The position numbers and the translations under genes are program-made. The notes beneath the pieces were generated by a model that saw only the letters and a list, made by a program, of their open reading frames with translations, made no database searches and had not been told where the DNA came from. Positions 17,545-26,828 of a stretch of 64,000 bases of DNA are shown here, piece by piece; position 1 is the stretch's first letter; the number at the start of each line of letters is the position of its first letter. The stretch comes from Prochloron sp965198675. GTDB lineage: Bacteria > Cyanobacteriota > Cyanobacteriia > Cyanobacteriales > Prochloraceae. The stretch lies in the NCBI GenBank assembly GCA_965198675.1, contig OZ240666.1, positions 3,658,001 to 3,722,000 on the forward strand, read 5' to 3'.

Positions 17545-19398
17545 GTGAGTAAAAATAATAAAAAATGGCGCAATGCAGGACTATATGCACTACTAGCAAT
17601 AGTAGTCATCGCCCTGGGAACCGCCTTTTTAGACGATCGACAGACCCAAAGTCGTCCCGTATTAAAGTACAGCGAATTCATCAACCAAGTCGAAAATAAC
17701 CAAATAGATCGGGTCAGCCTCAGCGCCGATCGCACCCAAGCTAGGGTTCCCAACCCGGAAGGGGGTCAGCCAATACTTGTCAACCTCCCCAACGACCCCC
17801 AACTAATTAATATTCTCACCAAAAACGAGGTAGACATTGCCGTTCTCCCCCCTAGCGACGATGGCTTCTGGTTCCGCGCCCTGAGCAGCCTGTTCTTCCC
17901 TATCTTGCTGTTGGTGGGACTGTTCTTCTTGCTGCGTCGGGCAGGGAGCGGTCCTGGTTCCCAAGCCATGAACTTTGGTAAATCTAAAGCCAGGGTGCAA
18001 ATGGAACCCCAAACTCAAGTAACATTTGCCGACGTAGCTGGGATCGAGCAAGCCAAGTTAGAACTGACGGAAGTAGTAGACTTCCTCAAAAACGCCGATC
18101 GCTTCACAGCTATTGGGGCGAAAATTCCCAAGGGCGTTCTTTTAGTCGGTCCTCCGGGAACGGGGAAAACCCTTTTAGCTAAGGCAGTTGCTGGGGAAGC
18201 TGGAGTACCTTTTTTCTCCATTTCCGGTTCCGAGTTCGTAGAAATGTTCGTGGGTGTCGGCGCTTCCCGAGTACGGGATCTGTTCGAGCAAGCTAAAAAC
18301 AACGCTCCCTGCATCGTCTTTATCGATGAAATCGATGCAGTGGGTCGTCAGCGGGGAGCTGGTTTAGGAGGAGGTAACGACGAACGGGAGCAAACCCTGA
18401 ACCAGTTACTCACAGAGATGGACGGTTTTGAAGGTAATACGGGTATCATTATCGTCGCCGCTACCAACCGTCCCGACGTTCTGGATGCCGCCCTGTTACG
18501 TCCCGGTCGTTTCGATCGCCAAGTAGTAGTGGAGCGCCCGGACTATGCTGGTCGTCAGGAAATCCTCCAAGTCCACGCTCGGGGCAAAACCCTCGGTAAA
18601 GATGTAGACTTGGACAAAATTGCCCGTCGTACTCCAGGCTTTACCGGTGCGGACCTCTCCAACCTCTTGAACGAAGCCGCCATTCTCGCAGCCCGTCGCG
18701 ACCTGACGGAAATATCCATGGATGAGATCAACGATGCCATCGACCGTGTGCTAGCGGGACCGGAGAAGAAAAATCGGGTGATGAGCGAGAAGCGCAAGGA
18801 ATTAGTAGCCTATCACGAAGCGGGTCACGCTTTAGTAGGTGCCCTGATGCCAGACTATGACCCAGTGCAGAAAATCAGCATCATTCCTCGGGGTCGCGCT
18901 GGCGGTTTGACTTGGTTCACCCCCAGTGAAGACAGGATGGACTCCGGTTTGATGAGCCGCTCCTATCTACAAAATCAGATGGCCGTAGCATTAGGGGGTC
19001 GCATTGCGGAGGAAATCGTCTTCGGGGAAGAAGAAATAACTACTGGGGCTGCTAATGACTTGCAGCAAGTAGCCAGAATAGCCCGTCAAATGGTAACTCG
19101 TTTCGGTATGAGCGATCGCCTCGGACCCGTAGCTTTAGGACGGCAGAACGGCAATGTTTTCCTCGGACGGGATATTGCCTCTGATCGGGATTTCTCTGAC
19201 GAAACAGCAGCTACTATCGACGAGGAAGTGAACAGCTTGGTAGATCAAGCCTATCGTCGCGCTAAGGACGTGTTAGTAGGGAATCGTCCCGTTCTGAATC
19301 GCTTGGCAGAAATGCTGGTGGAGAAAGAAACTGTGGATGCAGAGGAGTTGCAAAAATTACTAGCCAATAATGAAGTGAAAATGGCAGCATCCGTCTAA
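17545..19398 (+). CDS. ftsH: ATP-dependent zinc metalloprotease FtsH
   Basis: Membrane-anchored AAA+ protease; in cyanobacteria FtsH complexes degrade damaged D1 in photosystem II repair. Order: TM1 AGLYALLAIVVIALGTAF, lumenal/periplasmic loop, TM2 FFPILLLVGLFFLL, Walker A GPPGTGKT, Walker B CIVFIDEID, second-region-of-homology LRPGRFDRQ, zinc site HEAGH, C-term VDAEELQKLL. About 617 residues. I choose GTG 17545 because AGGAGG lies at 17531-17536, eight bases upstream; the longer TTG start at 17500 has no such site. Confidence 0.96.
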   Translation: MSKNNKKWRNAGLYALLAIVVIALGTAFLDDRQTQSRPVLKYSEFINQVENNQIDRVSLSADRTQARVPNPEGGQPILVNLPNDPQLINILTKNEVDIAVLPPSDDGFWFRALSSLFFPILLLVGLFFLLRRAGSGPGSQAMNFGKSKARVQMEPQTQVTFADVAGIEQAKLELTEVVDFLKNADRFTAIGAKIPKGVLLVGPPGTGKTLLAKAVAGEAGVPFFSISGSEFVEMFVGVGASRVRDLFEQAKNNAPCIVFIDEIDAVGRQRGAGLGGGNDEREQTLNQLLTEMDGFEGNTGIIIVAATNRPDVLDAALLRPGRFDRQVVVERPDYAGRQEILQVHARGKTLGKDVDLDKIARRTPGFTGADLSNLLNEAAILAARRDLTEISMDEINDAIDRVLAGPEKKNRVMSEKRKELVAYHEAGHALVGALMPDYDPVQKISIIPRGRAGGLTWFTPSEDRMDSGLMSRSYLQNQMAVALGGRIAEEIVFGEEEITTGAANDLQQVARIARQMVTRFGMSDRLGPVALGRQNGNVFLGRDIASDRDFSDETAATIDEEVNSLVDQAYRRAKDVLVGNRPVLNRLAEMLVEKETVDAEELQKLLANNEVKMAASV

Positions 19399-19463
19399 CT
19401 TCCATAGCGGTAGGGGAGCATCCATGATGCTACTCCTACTATCCTTCAATGCAAACCTTTGAA

Positions 19464-19874
19464 TTACGTACAAAGATCATTATTCTGCAGATATGTGGAG
19501 ATCTCCTCCTCGCTATATCCCTCTGCAAGAGCTATTTCCTCGAAAGAGGGAATAGTCAGGGATGATAAATATTGGATCATAGGCTTTGCAAGGTGTTCGT
19601 CCCTTTCTTGTTTCTGTTCTAATTCACACTCCTCGCAAAATTATTCGCTTGCTGTTTCCCAAATATCTGAGTATTTCTTTTTGTCAAATCCAGGGATTCT
19701 ACGTTCTGCTATATCTAGAATGGAACCACGATAATCACATAGAAATAGATCCAAGCATCCGTTCTTCAATTCCTCAAGATCATCAACAAAAGCGGACACG
19801 GTAAAAATGTCATCCAGATACCTTTGACGTTCTTGTTTTTCACCTATGGCTTTACGTCGCTTCGCTTCTCCCAT
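19464..19874 (-). pseudogene. MGEAKRRK-type small protein with in-frame TAA
   Basis: From ATG 19874 the product opens MGEAKRRKAIGEKQERQR and reads to a TAA at 19641-19643. The same frame continues without interruption for 58 more codons (CEECELEQKQERDEHLAK, SFEEIALAEGYSEEEIS) to TAA at 19464-19466, and this extension has protein-like composition. The simplest reading is one gene of about 136 residues with a nonsense mutation. The MGEAKRRK start occurs in several cyanobacterial small proteins of unknown function. Confidence 0.6.
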
Positions 19875-20015
19875 AGAATATCTCTTGTTTAATACCAAGC
19901 TATTCTACTCTTTCCTTAGACTGGTTAAAAGTAGGAGGCGCAAGAATCTATACCTCTGGGACAGCCAAGATAGCTATCCTACCGCAGAAAGGTGAGTTAT
20001 ACTTATTAGTTGCAG

Positions 20016-20859
20016 ATGATCCAACTCTTTCCCAATAGCTCCCCTTCTATCAATCACGACGGTTTATTCAAAGAACTAATCGAAACCTTCTTCTGGGAAT
20101 TCCTAGAATTATTCCTACCCCAAGTATTGGATTACATAGTTCCAGGTGAAGTAACCTTCTTTCCCCAGGAGATCTATAGCAGCATCGGAGCCGAAAAAAA
20201 ACGCATCATCGACCTACTGGCACGGGTCAAATTTCGTGGTCAAGACAGCTACTTCCTGTTTCACATTGAACCTCAATCGAGCGATAAGCCCCAATTTGAA
20301 CGACGCATGTTCTGCTACTTTGCCCGTTTGCACAAAAAATACAACCTACCCATTTACCCCATCGTCATTTTTTCCGACGACAACCCCCGCAAAGCCGCAG
20401 AAACAGAATATCGTGTCGAATTCCCCGATTTCCAAGTCTTACAATTCAATTTCCACGCCATTCAACTCAACCGACTCAACTGGCGCGACTACCTCAATAA
20501 ACCCAATCCAGTCGCCTCCGCACTGATGGCAAAGATGCAAATTTTAGATTCATGATAGACCCAAAGTTAAAACCGAGTGCCTCCGCATGTTAGCCACCCT
20601 CAAGCTTGATCCAGCTCGGACAGAATTTATTTCTAAGTTCGTGGATACCTACTTGCGATTGAACCAAGTTGAAGAACAAATATTTCGTGCTGAATTTGAT
20701 AAATTAGAACCAGTGGAACGGGAAACCATTATGCAGACGATTACCAGTTGGGAAGAAAAAGGGATTCACGCGTTGTCGTCAGAACTTGTTCAATCACTGG
20801 GGGAAGCACTTTTGGAGTTTGAAACTTTAACGGATTTGACCACTTGGTTAGACCGTTGA
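20016..20859 (+). pseudogene. Rpn/PD-(D/E)XK transposase-like nuclease, frameshifted
   Basis: The first part (HDGLFKELIETFFWEFLELF, EKKRIIDLLARVKF, then YFLFHIEPQ) is the Rpn/YhgA-like nuclease core with D and ExQ residues. At about 20553 the frame breaks (stop TGA 20553-20555); the next frame continues DRPKVKTECLRMLATLKLDPART and runs to 20859 with a C-terminal helical domain. One single-base indel explains both. Rpn proteins are linked to recombination and to defence. ATG 20016 is preferred to TTG 20010. Confidence 0.8.
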
Positions 20860-21007
20860 GATTCCGCGCGCCGGGGTATTTCCATAACTCCTGGGCGCTA
20901 TAGTTGAGAAATGCAGGTGATGGAGAGAAAAAAATTTTTGGTGATTGACTTGACAAATTTGGTGATAGGGTGATAGAGTGAGATTGTGAGTAAAATTAGT
21001 AAAAGCC

Positions 21008-21551
21008 GGGGGATTCGTTTCCGGCGAAATCGCGGCGCAAGCCAAGAGTAACCCAAAGCTGGGATAAGCAACCCCCACTAAATCTAAGCACCTATTGAGG
21101 CTGAAAAGCGGATTTCCTGAAAAGGAGCTGATTGCGCTTGCAACCGCGTAAGCGTCCCTTGGTAATTAAATCTAGGATGCGGGTGAGAGATAACTCAAGT
21201 CGCGCCCGTAAAGGGATTACGGACTCCTTATCTGCCCACACCCGATTGTGAAATCAAGCAATCTTGCCGGGGTTGATACGGTCGGGTAAGGCTGGGAACA
21301 GGGCGGAATCAGAGGCAAAAGCCACACTGCTGCTAATCGGGAGAGTCCACGGATAAGGTCAGCAGGTAACTGCGGTAAGTGAACCACCGTAAAAAGCTTC
21401 TAAGGTGAAGGAGTACAGCGTCATAGTTTGAGAGTAGTGCCTCTTAATGGGCTTCCTGGCCGCCAATCAAAACCCCGCCAACATTCGCTTTATGAATTGG
21501 CTTCCCTGGGGGGGAGGCAGGCGAATTGGTGGAACCTAAAGGCTCAGACTG
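21008..21551 (+). mobile_element. Group II intron fragment, 5' part (domain I)
   Basis: Shares extended sequence blocks with the introns at 40-55 kb: GGATTCGTTTCCGGCGAAATCG at the start, CTTATCTGCCCACAC, GGGAACAGGGCGGAATCAGA, CTCTTAATGGGCTTCC, AATCAAAACCCCGCC and GCGAATTGGTGGAACCTAAA. It stops before domains II-VI and no domain V is seen downstream, so it is a dead 5' fragment. Its closest relative by order of blocks is the minus-strand intron at 53-54 kb. Confidence 0.75.
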
Positions 21552-21747
21552 GGAACTCATAACTGGGAACTGGTAACTGGTAACTGCTATAAGTATGAAC
21601 GTTTACGCAGAAATACTTAAGAATAGTAACAATACTGAATCTTTTTTAAAAATTACAGATATAACTGGTATATATTCTGTATCAACAGTTCCTCAATTTT
21701 AGTTGTAAACACACCAGCGCGAATGGCTAGAGAATACTGGAAAACAA

Positions 21748-22215
21748 ATGGCGGCAAGCAAAATTAGGGTAGCTAAAGACAAAGGGGACTTGGTTCAAAA
21801 TTTAGTAGAGTCTAAGGGAACCACAGGACCTTTTCAAACCTATGCAGACGTAATTGCATTTGCCGCAGCATTGGGAGCCAAGTATAAAAAGCTAGTCCCT
21901 CTCAAAGAAATATCGAAAAAAGAACCAGCACCCATCGGGTTGGAAATCTTTATTTCCCGAGGATACGATCTGGCGATTAAATTACTGGCGATCGCAGAGA
22001 CTAAAGACCCGAAAATTATCTCCACCGGAGATGCTGCTGCGGAAGAACAGAGAATAAAAATCTTTTAAGAGTACGCTAACGGGGGACTGGAGAAACTGCG
22101 CCAGGAGTTAAAAGGAGCAGTAGACTATTCTGAGAGAATCCTCTTAATTCTCAGTCAGGAAAGATTTAAAGAAGAATTCCCAGAAGAAGAATTCGATTTA
22201 AGTCGATTTCTTTAA
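21748..22215 (+). pseudogene. DNA phosphorothioation-associated protein 4-like gene with in-frame TAA
   Basis: The product (IRVAKDKGDLVQNL, then GPFQTYADVIAFAAALGAK, EISKKEPAPIGLEIF, LLAIAETKDPKI) fits the small Dnd-associated family dnd_assoc_4. A TAA at 22066-22068 ends it after EEQRIKIF, but the frame continues EYANGGLEKLRQELKGAVDY to FDLSRFL and TAA at 22213-22215, the expected C-terminus. One nonsense change therefore disables it. No dndBCDE or other dnd genes are in the window. It overlaps the end of gltA by 4 bp, convergently. Confidence 0.75.
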
Positions 22216-23483
22216 TTGGGTGTTATCACCTCTCCAACACTTCCGATATAGACAAACTCACCATCAACTTTACCATTACCATTACTATTATGTAGTTCAG
22301 CTCCATTCTTGTCTTCGTTTTGTTGCATTATTCTCCTCTTATCTAAGGGAATATAGGGACGATTATGCTCTCCTATATAAACTTGAGTGGGACGGTAAAT
22401 GCGGCTATTGCCCAACTGTTCCTTCCAATGAGCTAGCCAACCAGCAACTCGGGCGATGGCAAATACCGGTGTAAACAAGTCCGTGGGAATGCTCAACTTC
22501 CGATATACCAAACCGGAATAAAAATCCACATTGGCATAAATTCCCTTCTGACCCAATTTTTCCTCTACCACCTTTTCTAACTCAATGGCAATTTTGTAAT
22601 AAGGATCTTGATCTTTTTTAGAGAAGAGTTCTTCTGCCAAACCCTGCAAAATCTTCGCTCTCGGGTCTTTCACCTTATATACCCGATGTCCGAAACCCAT
22701 AATTCTTTGCGATCGCGAGATGCACTCTTCCACATAAGGACGAACATTCTCCACGGAGCCAATGTTGGCCAGCATCTTCAACACTTCTTCATTAGCACCT
22801 CCATGAAGCCGACCTCCTAGGGTACCCACTGCGGAAGTAATGACGGTATATGGGTCAGTTAAAGTGGAGGCTGTCACCAAAGCGGAAAAGGTAGAAGCAT
22901 TGATAGTATGTTCTGCATGGAGCATCAAACAAATATCCATGATCCGCGCTTCTAAATTATCCGGTTTTCTTTCCGTCAGCATGTACAAAAAGTTAGCCGC
23001 GTAGTCCAAATTATCGTTGGGTTTAATGGGATCATTACCCTCACGGAGTCGATGAAACCCAGCCACCATGGTGGGTATTTTAGCCAGCAGTTGCACTACG
23101 TCTTTGCAGACTTCCACTTCCTCATTGAAAGCACGACGAGAAGAAAACAGACCCAATGAGGCTACAGAAGTTTGCAAAGCATGCATTGGATGACCATTTT
23201 CCGGGAAGCACTTCATCATATCCCGAATCTTATAATTGATCCGGCGCTCGTTCAGGATGCGGCTTTGGAAATACTCTAGTTCTTGTTGTGTCGGCAGTTT
23301 TCCCCATATCAACAAATAAACTGTTTCTAAAAAAGTACTCTTTTTGGCCAATTCATCGATTTTAATACCCCGATACTTGAGAATTCCTTTGTGTCCGTCA
23401 ACATAACTAATACTCGATTTTGTAACAGGAATCCCTTCCAGACCGGGCTTATAGGATGATTGAAAATTTAACGATGATTGCAT
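22212..23483 (-). CDS. gltA: Citrate synthase
   Basis: Condenses acetyl-CoA and oxaloacetate, feeding 2-oxoglutarate synthesis for nitrogen assimilation. The catalytic histidines are in GRLHGGANEEV and IMGFGHRVYK, and the aspartate in ANVDFYSGL; all are intact. About 423 residues from ATG 23483, which starts MQSSLNFQSSYKPGLEG; the longer frame upstream begins with a hydrophobic run unlike the family. The last 35 residues (after KRRIMQQ) are an Asn/Gly-rich tail beyond the usual end. Confidence 0.95.
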   Translation of the reverse strand: MQSSLNFQSSYKPGLEGIPVTKSSISYVDGHKGILKYRGIKIDELAKKSTFLETVYLLIWGKLPTQQELEYFQSRILNERRINYKIRDMMKCFPENGHPMHALQTSVASLGLFSSRRAFNEEVEVCKDVVQLLAKIPTMVAGFHRLREGNDPIKPNDNLDYAANFLYMLTERKPDNLEARIMDICLMLHAEHTINASTFSALVTASTLTDPYTVITSAVGTLGGRLHGGANEEVLKMLANIGSVENVRPYVEECISRSQRIMGFGHRVYKVKDPRAKILQGLAEELFSKKDQDPYYKIAIELEKVVEEKLGQKGIYANVDFYSGLVYRKLSIPTDLFTPVFAIARVAGWLAHWKEQLGNSRIYRPTQVYIGEHNRPYIPLDKRRIMQQNEDKNGAELHNSNGNGKVDGEFVYIGSVGEVITPN

Positions 23484-23689
23484 ATTTTGACGAAAATAAC
23501 TTTCTAATAAAGCAAAATTACCACACAACACAACACAAAACAATCTTACCACAAAACGTGCCCCAGGGCAACTCGTGGCAGTTGCAATGACCTAAGAGGG
23601 GAAGGCTGCATCTGGATCCATTGTAGCACCATTAGAACAACAAACTCACCCAAATCTGAAATATTCTCATGATCCGGTGTGCAAACCCT

Positions 23690-23796
23690 CAACTGGTCAC
23701 TGCTCACTGGTATTGCGAAGCTTTGCGCAAGCTTTGCGAAGCAACCGCCCTTGGCGGGACGCCCTTGGCGGGACGCCCTTGGCGTCCTGGTAACTG
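23690..23796. repeat. Short tandem and palindromic repeats upstream of HNH gene end
   Basis: Contains a GAAGCTTTGCGCAAGCTTTGCGAAGC hairpin-like run in parts, then three tandem copies of GCCCTTGGCGGGAC and an AACTGG-type repeat. The same GACGCCAAGGGCGG unit recurs inside the group II introns (40270, 41715, 43137, 49890) and at 51450-51480. Confidence 0.7.
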
Positions 23797-24294
23797 TTAA
23801 AGCCCGATCGCGTATTTACGCCACTTGTGCTCGGCATTTCCTTTTGTCTGTTTGACGATTTCAAAATGAAGGCTGCTGTGGGGTCGTCTCGGTCGAGTGA
23901 GCAAGTTCATACTCGCTTCTTTCGGTGTGCGATTCCCTTTTTTTACATTACACCGAACGCAGGCAGCCACCAAATTCTCCCAGGTATCCCCACCACCGCG
24001 AGAACGAGGAATAATGTGGTCTAGGGTTAATCCCTCCCCTTGATAATGACAGTATTGACAAGTGTGACGATCTCGTTCGAGAATATTCCGGCGGGTTAAA
24101 GTAATTTCCTTATAGGGAATTCTAACATAGTAAAGGAGGCGAATCACCGTCGGCAGAGGAAATCCGGGAAATAGGTATTTCCCATTGTGTTCAAGTTGCT
24201 CGGCTTTGCCTTTGAGTAATAAAACAACTGCCCTCCGCCAACTGGTGATGTTCAGCGGTTCGTAGGAAGCGTTTAGCACCAGAACCTTGCCCAT
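23797..24294 (-). CDS. HNH endonuclease family protein
   Basis: 165 residues, a form widespread in cyanobacteria. Opening GKVLVLNASYEPLNI is followed by a basic helical region, a zinc pair CQYC, the HNH core LTLDHIIPRSRGGGDTWENL and the second pair CVRC. All metal-binding and catalytic residues are present. It is not associated with an intron or phage here. Its cellular role is not established. Confidence 0.9.
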   Translation of the reverse strand: MGKVLVLNASYEPLNITSWRRAVVLLLKGKAEQLEHNGKYLFPGFPLPTVIRLLYYVRIPYKEITLTRRNILERDRHTCQYCHYQGEGLTLDHIIPRSRGGGDTWENLVAACVRCNVKKGNRTPKEASMNLLTRPRRPHSSLHFEIVKQTKGNAEHKWRKYAIGL

Positions 24295-24305
24295 TGCTAG
24301 CTCAG

Positions 24306-24600
24306 ATATTTGACACTCCCACGGATCGCCTACGCGATCATCCGTGGGATTCTTAGTTCAGCTCGTAGGGCGCGCCCTTTCATATCGGGCGCGCGGCATT
24401 GCCGTGACCCTACTAAACTAGATCCCGAAAGGAATCTACTCCTACTAGGTGATCCTCGACCTAAGCGTTACTTTGGGTATGCCCTACCCTAGAATGAAAT
24501 TCTAGCACATCGCCTCCCAAATGGGAACGCTTAGGGGCGCGCCGCGAAGCGTATCCCTGCGGGATCACCTTTATAGCCCATATTACCATAGCGGACTAAG
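24306..24600. repeat. Palindromic IS200/IS605-end-like sequence and dispersed repeats
   Basis: TTGACACTCCCACGGAT...ATCCGTGGGATT (24310-24350) is a strong stem resembling the right ends of the TnpB elements at 26829 and 35840. It is followed by GGGCGCGCCC palindromes. No transposase coding is visible, so this is a relic or non-autonomous end. Confidence 0.5.
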
Positions 24601-24620
24601 TGGTTTTATTATAGATTAAT

Positions 24621-25763
24621 ATGGAGATAATTCGCCAACGGGCTTGGGTAGAAATCAATCTCGAAGCTCTAGCCCAGAATACGAGCCAGATTAAAAAGAT
24701 ATTGTCGCCTCAAACAGAACTAATGGCGGTGGTTAAAGCAGATGCTTATGGTCACGGGACTGTGAGGGTTGCTGAAACTGTCTTACAAGCAGGCAGTTCA
24801 AGTCTTGCCATTGCCACCCTAGCAGAAGGCATGGAATTGCGGCAAGCTGGCATTGGAGCACCCATCTTGATTTTAGGAAGCTCAAATACGGTAGCAGAAA
24901 TCGAAGCCATCGCCCACTGGCAATTGCAACCTACTCTCTGCAACCTGTCCACTGCTGAGATGGTTGCGGCAACTATGAGGAGACTGAACCAAATTTTACC
25001 AGTCCATCTCAAATTAGATACTGGTATGTCCCGTCTGGGAACTCCCTGGTATAGGACAGGGGAATTTGTCCGTTCTGTCAGTCAGTTGCCTAACCTAAAA
25101 ATAGCAAGTATTTATTCCCATCTAGCCACTGCTGACGACCCCCATACCACCACTATGGAAGAGCAGCAGAGGCGTTTTCAGTTGGCGATCGCCCAAATTA
25201 AAGACCTCCCAATACCCCAACCAAAACTCCATCTTGCCAACTCAGCAGCGGCGATGGCAGATGCCTCTTATCACTATGACCTGGTTCGGGTGGGTTTAGC
25301 CCTTTACGGACTTTATCCCGCTCCTCACCTGCAAGGTTTAGTCCCTCTCACACCAGTGCTTCAAGTATTCGCCAGAGTTACCCAAGTCAAAACCATTCCT
25401 TCGGGTACTGGTGTGAGCTATGGTCATCAATTTATTGCTCATAGGGATTTGCGGATCGCTGTGGTAGGTATCGGTTACGCTGATGGAGTGCCTCGCAACC
25501 TCTCTAACCGCCTTCAAGTCTCCATTAGAGGTCAGTTAGTGCTCCAAATTGGTGCCATTACAATGGATCAGTTGATGTTAGATGTGAGCGCCATTCCCGA
25601 CCTGCGAGTGGGTGAAGTGGTCACCCTGATAGGTATTGATGGCAACGTGGAAATATCCGCCGACCATTGGGCTAACGCTTTAGGTACTATTTCTTGGGAA
25701 ATACTCTGCGGCTTCAAACACCGACTCCCACGAGTTAGCATCAATCAGCCGCAGAAAAATTAG
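24621..25763 (+). CDS. alr: Alanine racemase
   Basis: Interconverts L- and D-alanine for peptidoglycan. The PLP lysine sits in MAVVKADAYGHG (about residue 39), PLP-binding and barrel features such as HLKLDTGMSRLG and IYSHLATADD follow, and the second catalytic tyrosine is in SYGHQF (about 273). 380 residues, normal length. Monocistronic in this context; it converges with psaK. Confidence 0.96.
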   Translation: MEIIRQRAWVEINLEALAQNTSQIKKILSPQTELMAVVKADAYGHGTVRVAETVLQAGSSSLAIATLAEGMELRQAGIGAPILILGSSNTVAEIEAIAHWQLQPTLCNLSTAEMVAATMRRLNQILPVHLKLDTGMSRLGTPWYRTGEFVRSVSQLPNLKIASIYSHLATADDPHTTTMEEQQRRFQLAIAQIKDLPIPQPKLHLANSAAAMADASYHYDLVRVGLALYGLYPAPHLQGLVPLTPVLQVFARVTQVKTIPSGTGVSYGHQFIAHRDLRIAVVGIGYADGVPRNLSNRLQVSIRGQLVLQIGAITMDQLMLDVSAIPDLRVGEVVTLIGIDGNVEISADHWANALGTISWEILCGFKHRLPRVSINQPQKN

Positions 25764-25779
25764 TCAACCATGACACGTG

Positions 25780-26043
25780 TTAAAGAGCGCCAGCACTTGC
25801 TAGTCCTAAAATGGTACCCAGACCGATTATATGACCCAAGCTTGTGGTAGCCAGTAATGCTGGAAAACCCATGCCACCAAACATTTCTGGCATTGGTAAA
25901 GCCGGCCCTTCACTTGCGTTTTTAATTGTAGCTTTGCCGAAAGCAATAGCAATGATATTGCAGACAATCATCACCATGGCAACTTTCGGGCTCCATGCTA
26001 CCGTGTTAGGAATGGATGCAGCTAATAGTAAAGTCGAGTACAT
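25780..26043 (-). CDS. psaK: Photosystem I reaction centre subunit PsaK
   Basis: Peripheral two-helix PSI antenna subunit. 87 residues with a short leader (MYSTLLLAASIPNT), first helix VAMVMIVCNIIAIAFGK, stroma-side loop ATIKNASEGPALP, and second helix FPALLATTSLGHIIGLGTIL. The GPALPMPEM loop and length are characteristic. GAGGAG stands before the ATG on the minus strand. The A+T-rich 26045-26276 region is its likely promoter. Confidence 0.95.
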   Translation of the reverse strand: MYSTLLLAASIPNTVAWSPKVAMVMIVCNIIAIAFGKATIKNASEGPALPMPEMFGGMGFPALLATTSLGHIIGLGTILGLASAGAL

Positions 26044-26276
26044 CTAATTGTTTCTCCTCTCTAGTTATGAAACTGATCTCGATTAAACACCTAATCTTAA
26101 GTTTTTATCAAGATTTTCCTTAGTATATTTTACAATCCTTATACTTTATATAAAGTTTTGCTAAGATTATTGGATTTTTCCCAGTCTTATATTTATTTTG
26201 TTAAATTTTTGTAACTAATTATTAAATTTTATCACATATTCTCATATTATATGATATAATACGTCAATCTAGAAGA

Positions 26277-26828
26277 CTAATTACTTTCTTTCCACTGGGT
26301 GGTGGCTTTTTGCGCTGTTTCATAAAAAGGAGTATTCTCAGGGATTAAAGCTGCGGTATCAATAGCCAGTTGCCGCTCTCCTTGAGCCGCCAGATCCATA
26401 GCCATGAGATAAATTGCTTCGCTCCACTGAAGAATTAGTTCCATCGCTTCTTCATAGCCCGGTTGCTGGGGATTAATTTGACCCAGAATAGCTATACCCC
26501 GATGATAAGAGGAAGCCAGTTGGGGATTGATCAGTCCTTTTGCTGCTGCCAGGAGAGCGGAATTAATTTTCTCCCTGCCAATTTGAATTTTCCATTGCTC
26601 GATTAACTGCTGTGCTCTCACGTAAGCACTCGGATCGTCTTCGGGAACTAATTGAGCAGTTCCAATAGCGTCGATATGATTGCCGTCGGCTGCTCGCCCG
26701 AGAGCAATATCCAAAATCGTCTCACTCCACCGGGTAATATCCTCTCTTGCTTCGGAATAAAGGGGAGCATTGGGTTCCACCTGCCCCGCTTCTGCAATAG
26801 CCCGATTAAAACCATAGGCTTTTGACAT
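26277..26828 (-). pseudogene. 3' part of a repeat protein split by an IS200/IS605-type element
   Basis: Helical repeats with the pattern GQVEPNAPLYSEAREDITRW, AQLVPEDDPSAYVRAQQLIE and ALIPENTPFYETAQK occur, as in the cyanobacterial membrane-anchored repeat proteins sometimes labelled as chromosome-segregation-like. It lacks its own start: the frame enters directly from the element end at about 26829. The matching 5' part with the membrane anchor lies at 28099-28353, on the other side of the insertion. Confidence 0.7.
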
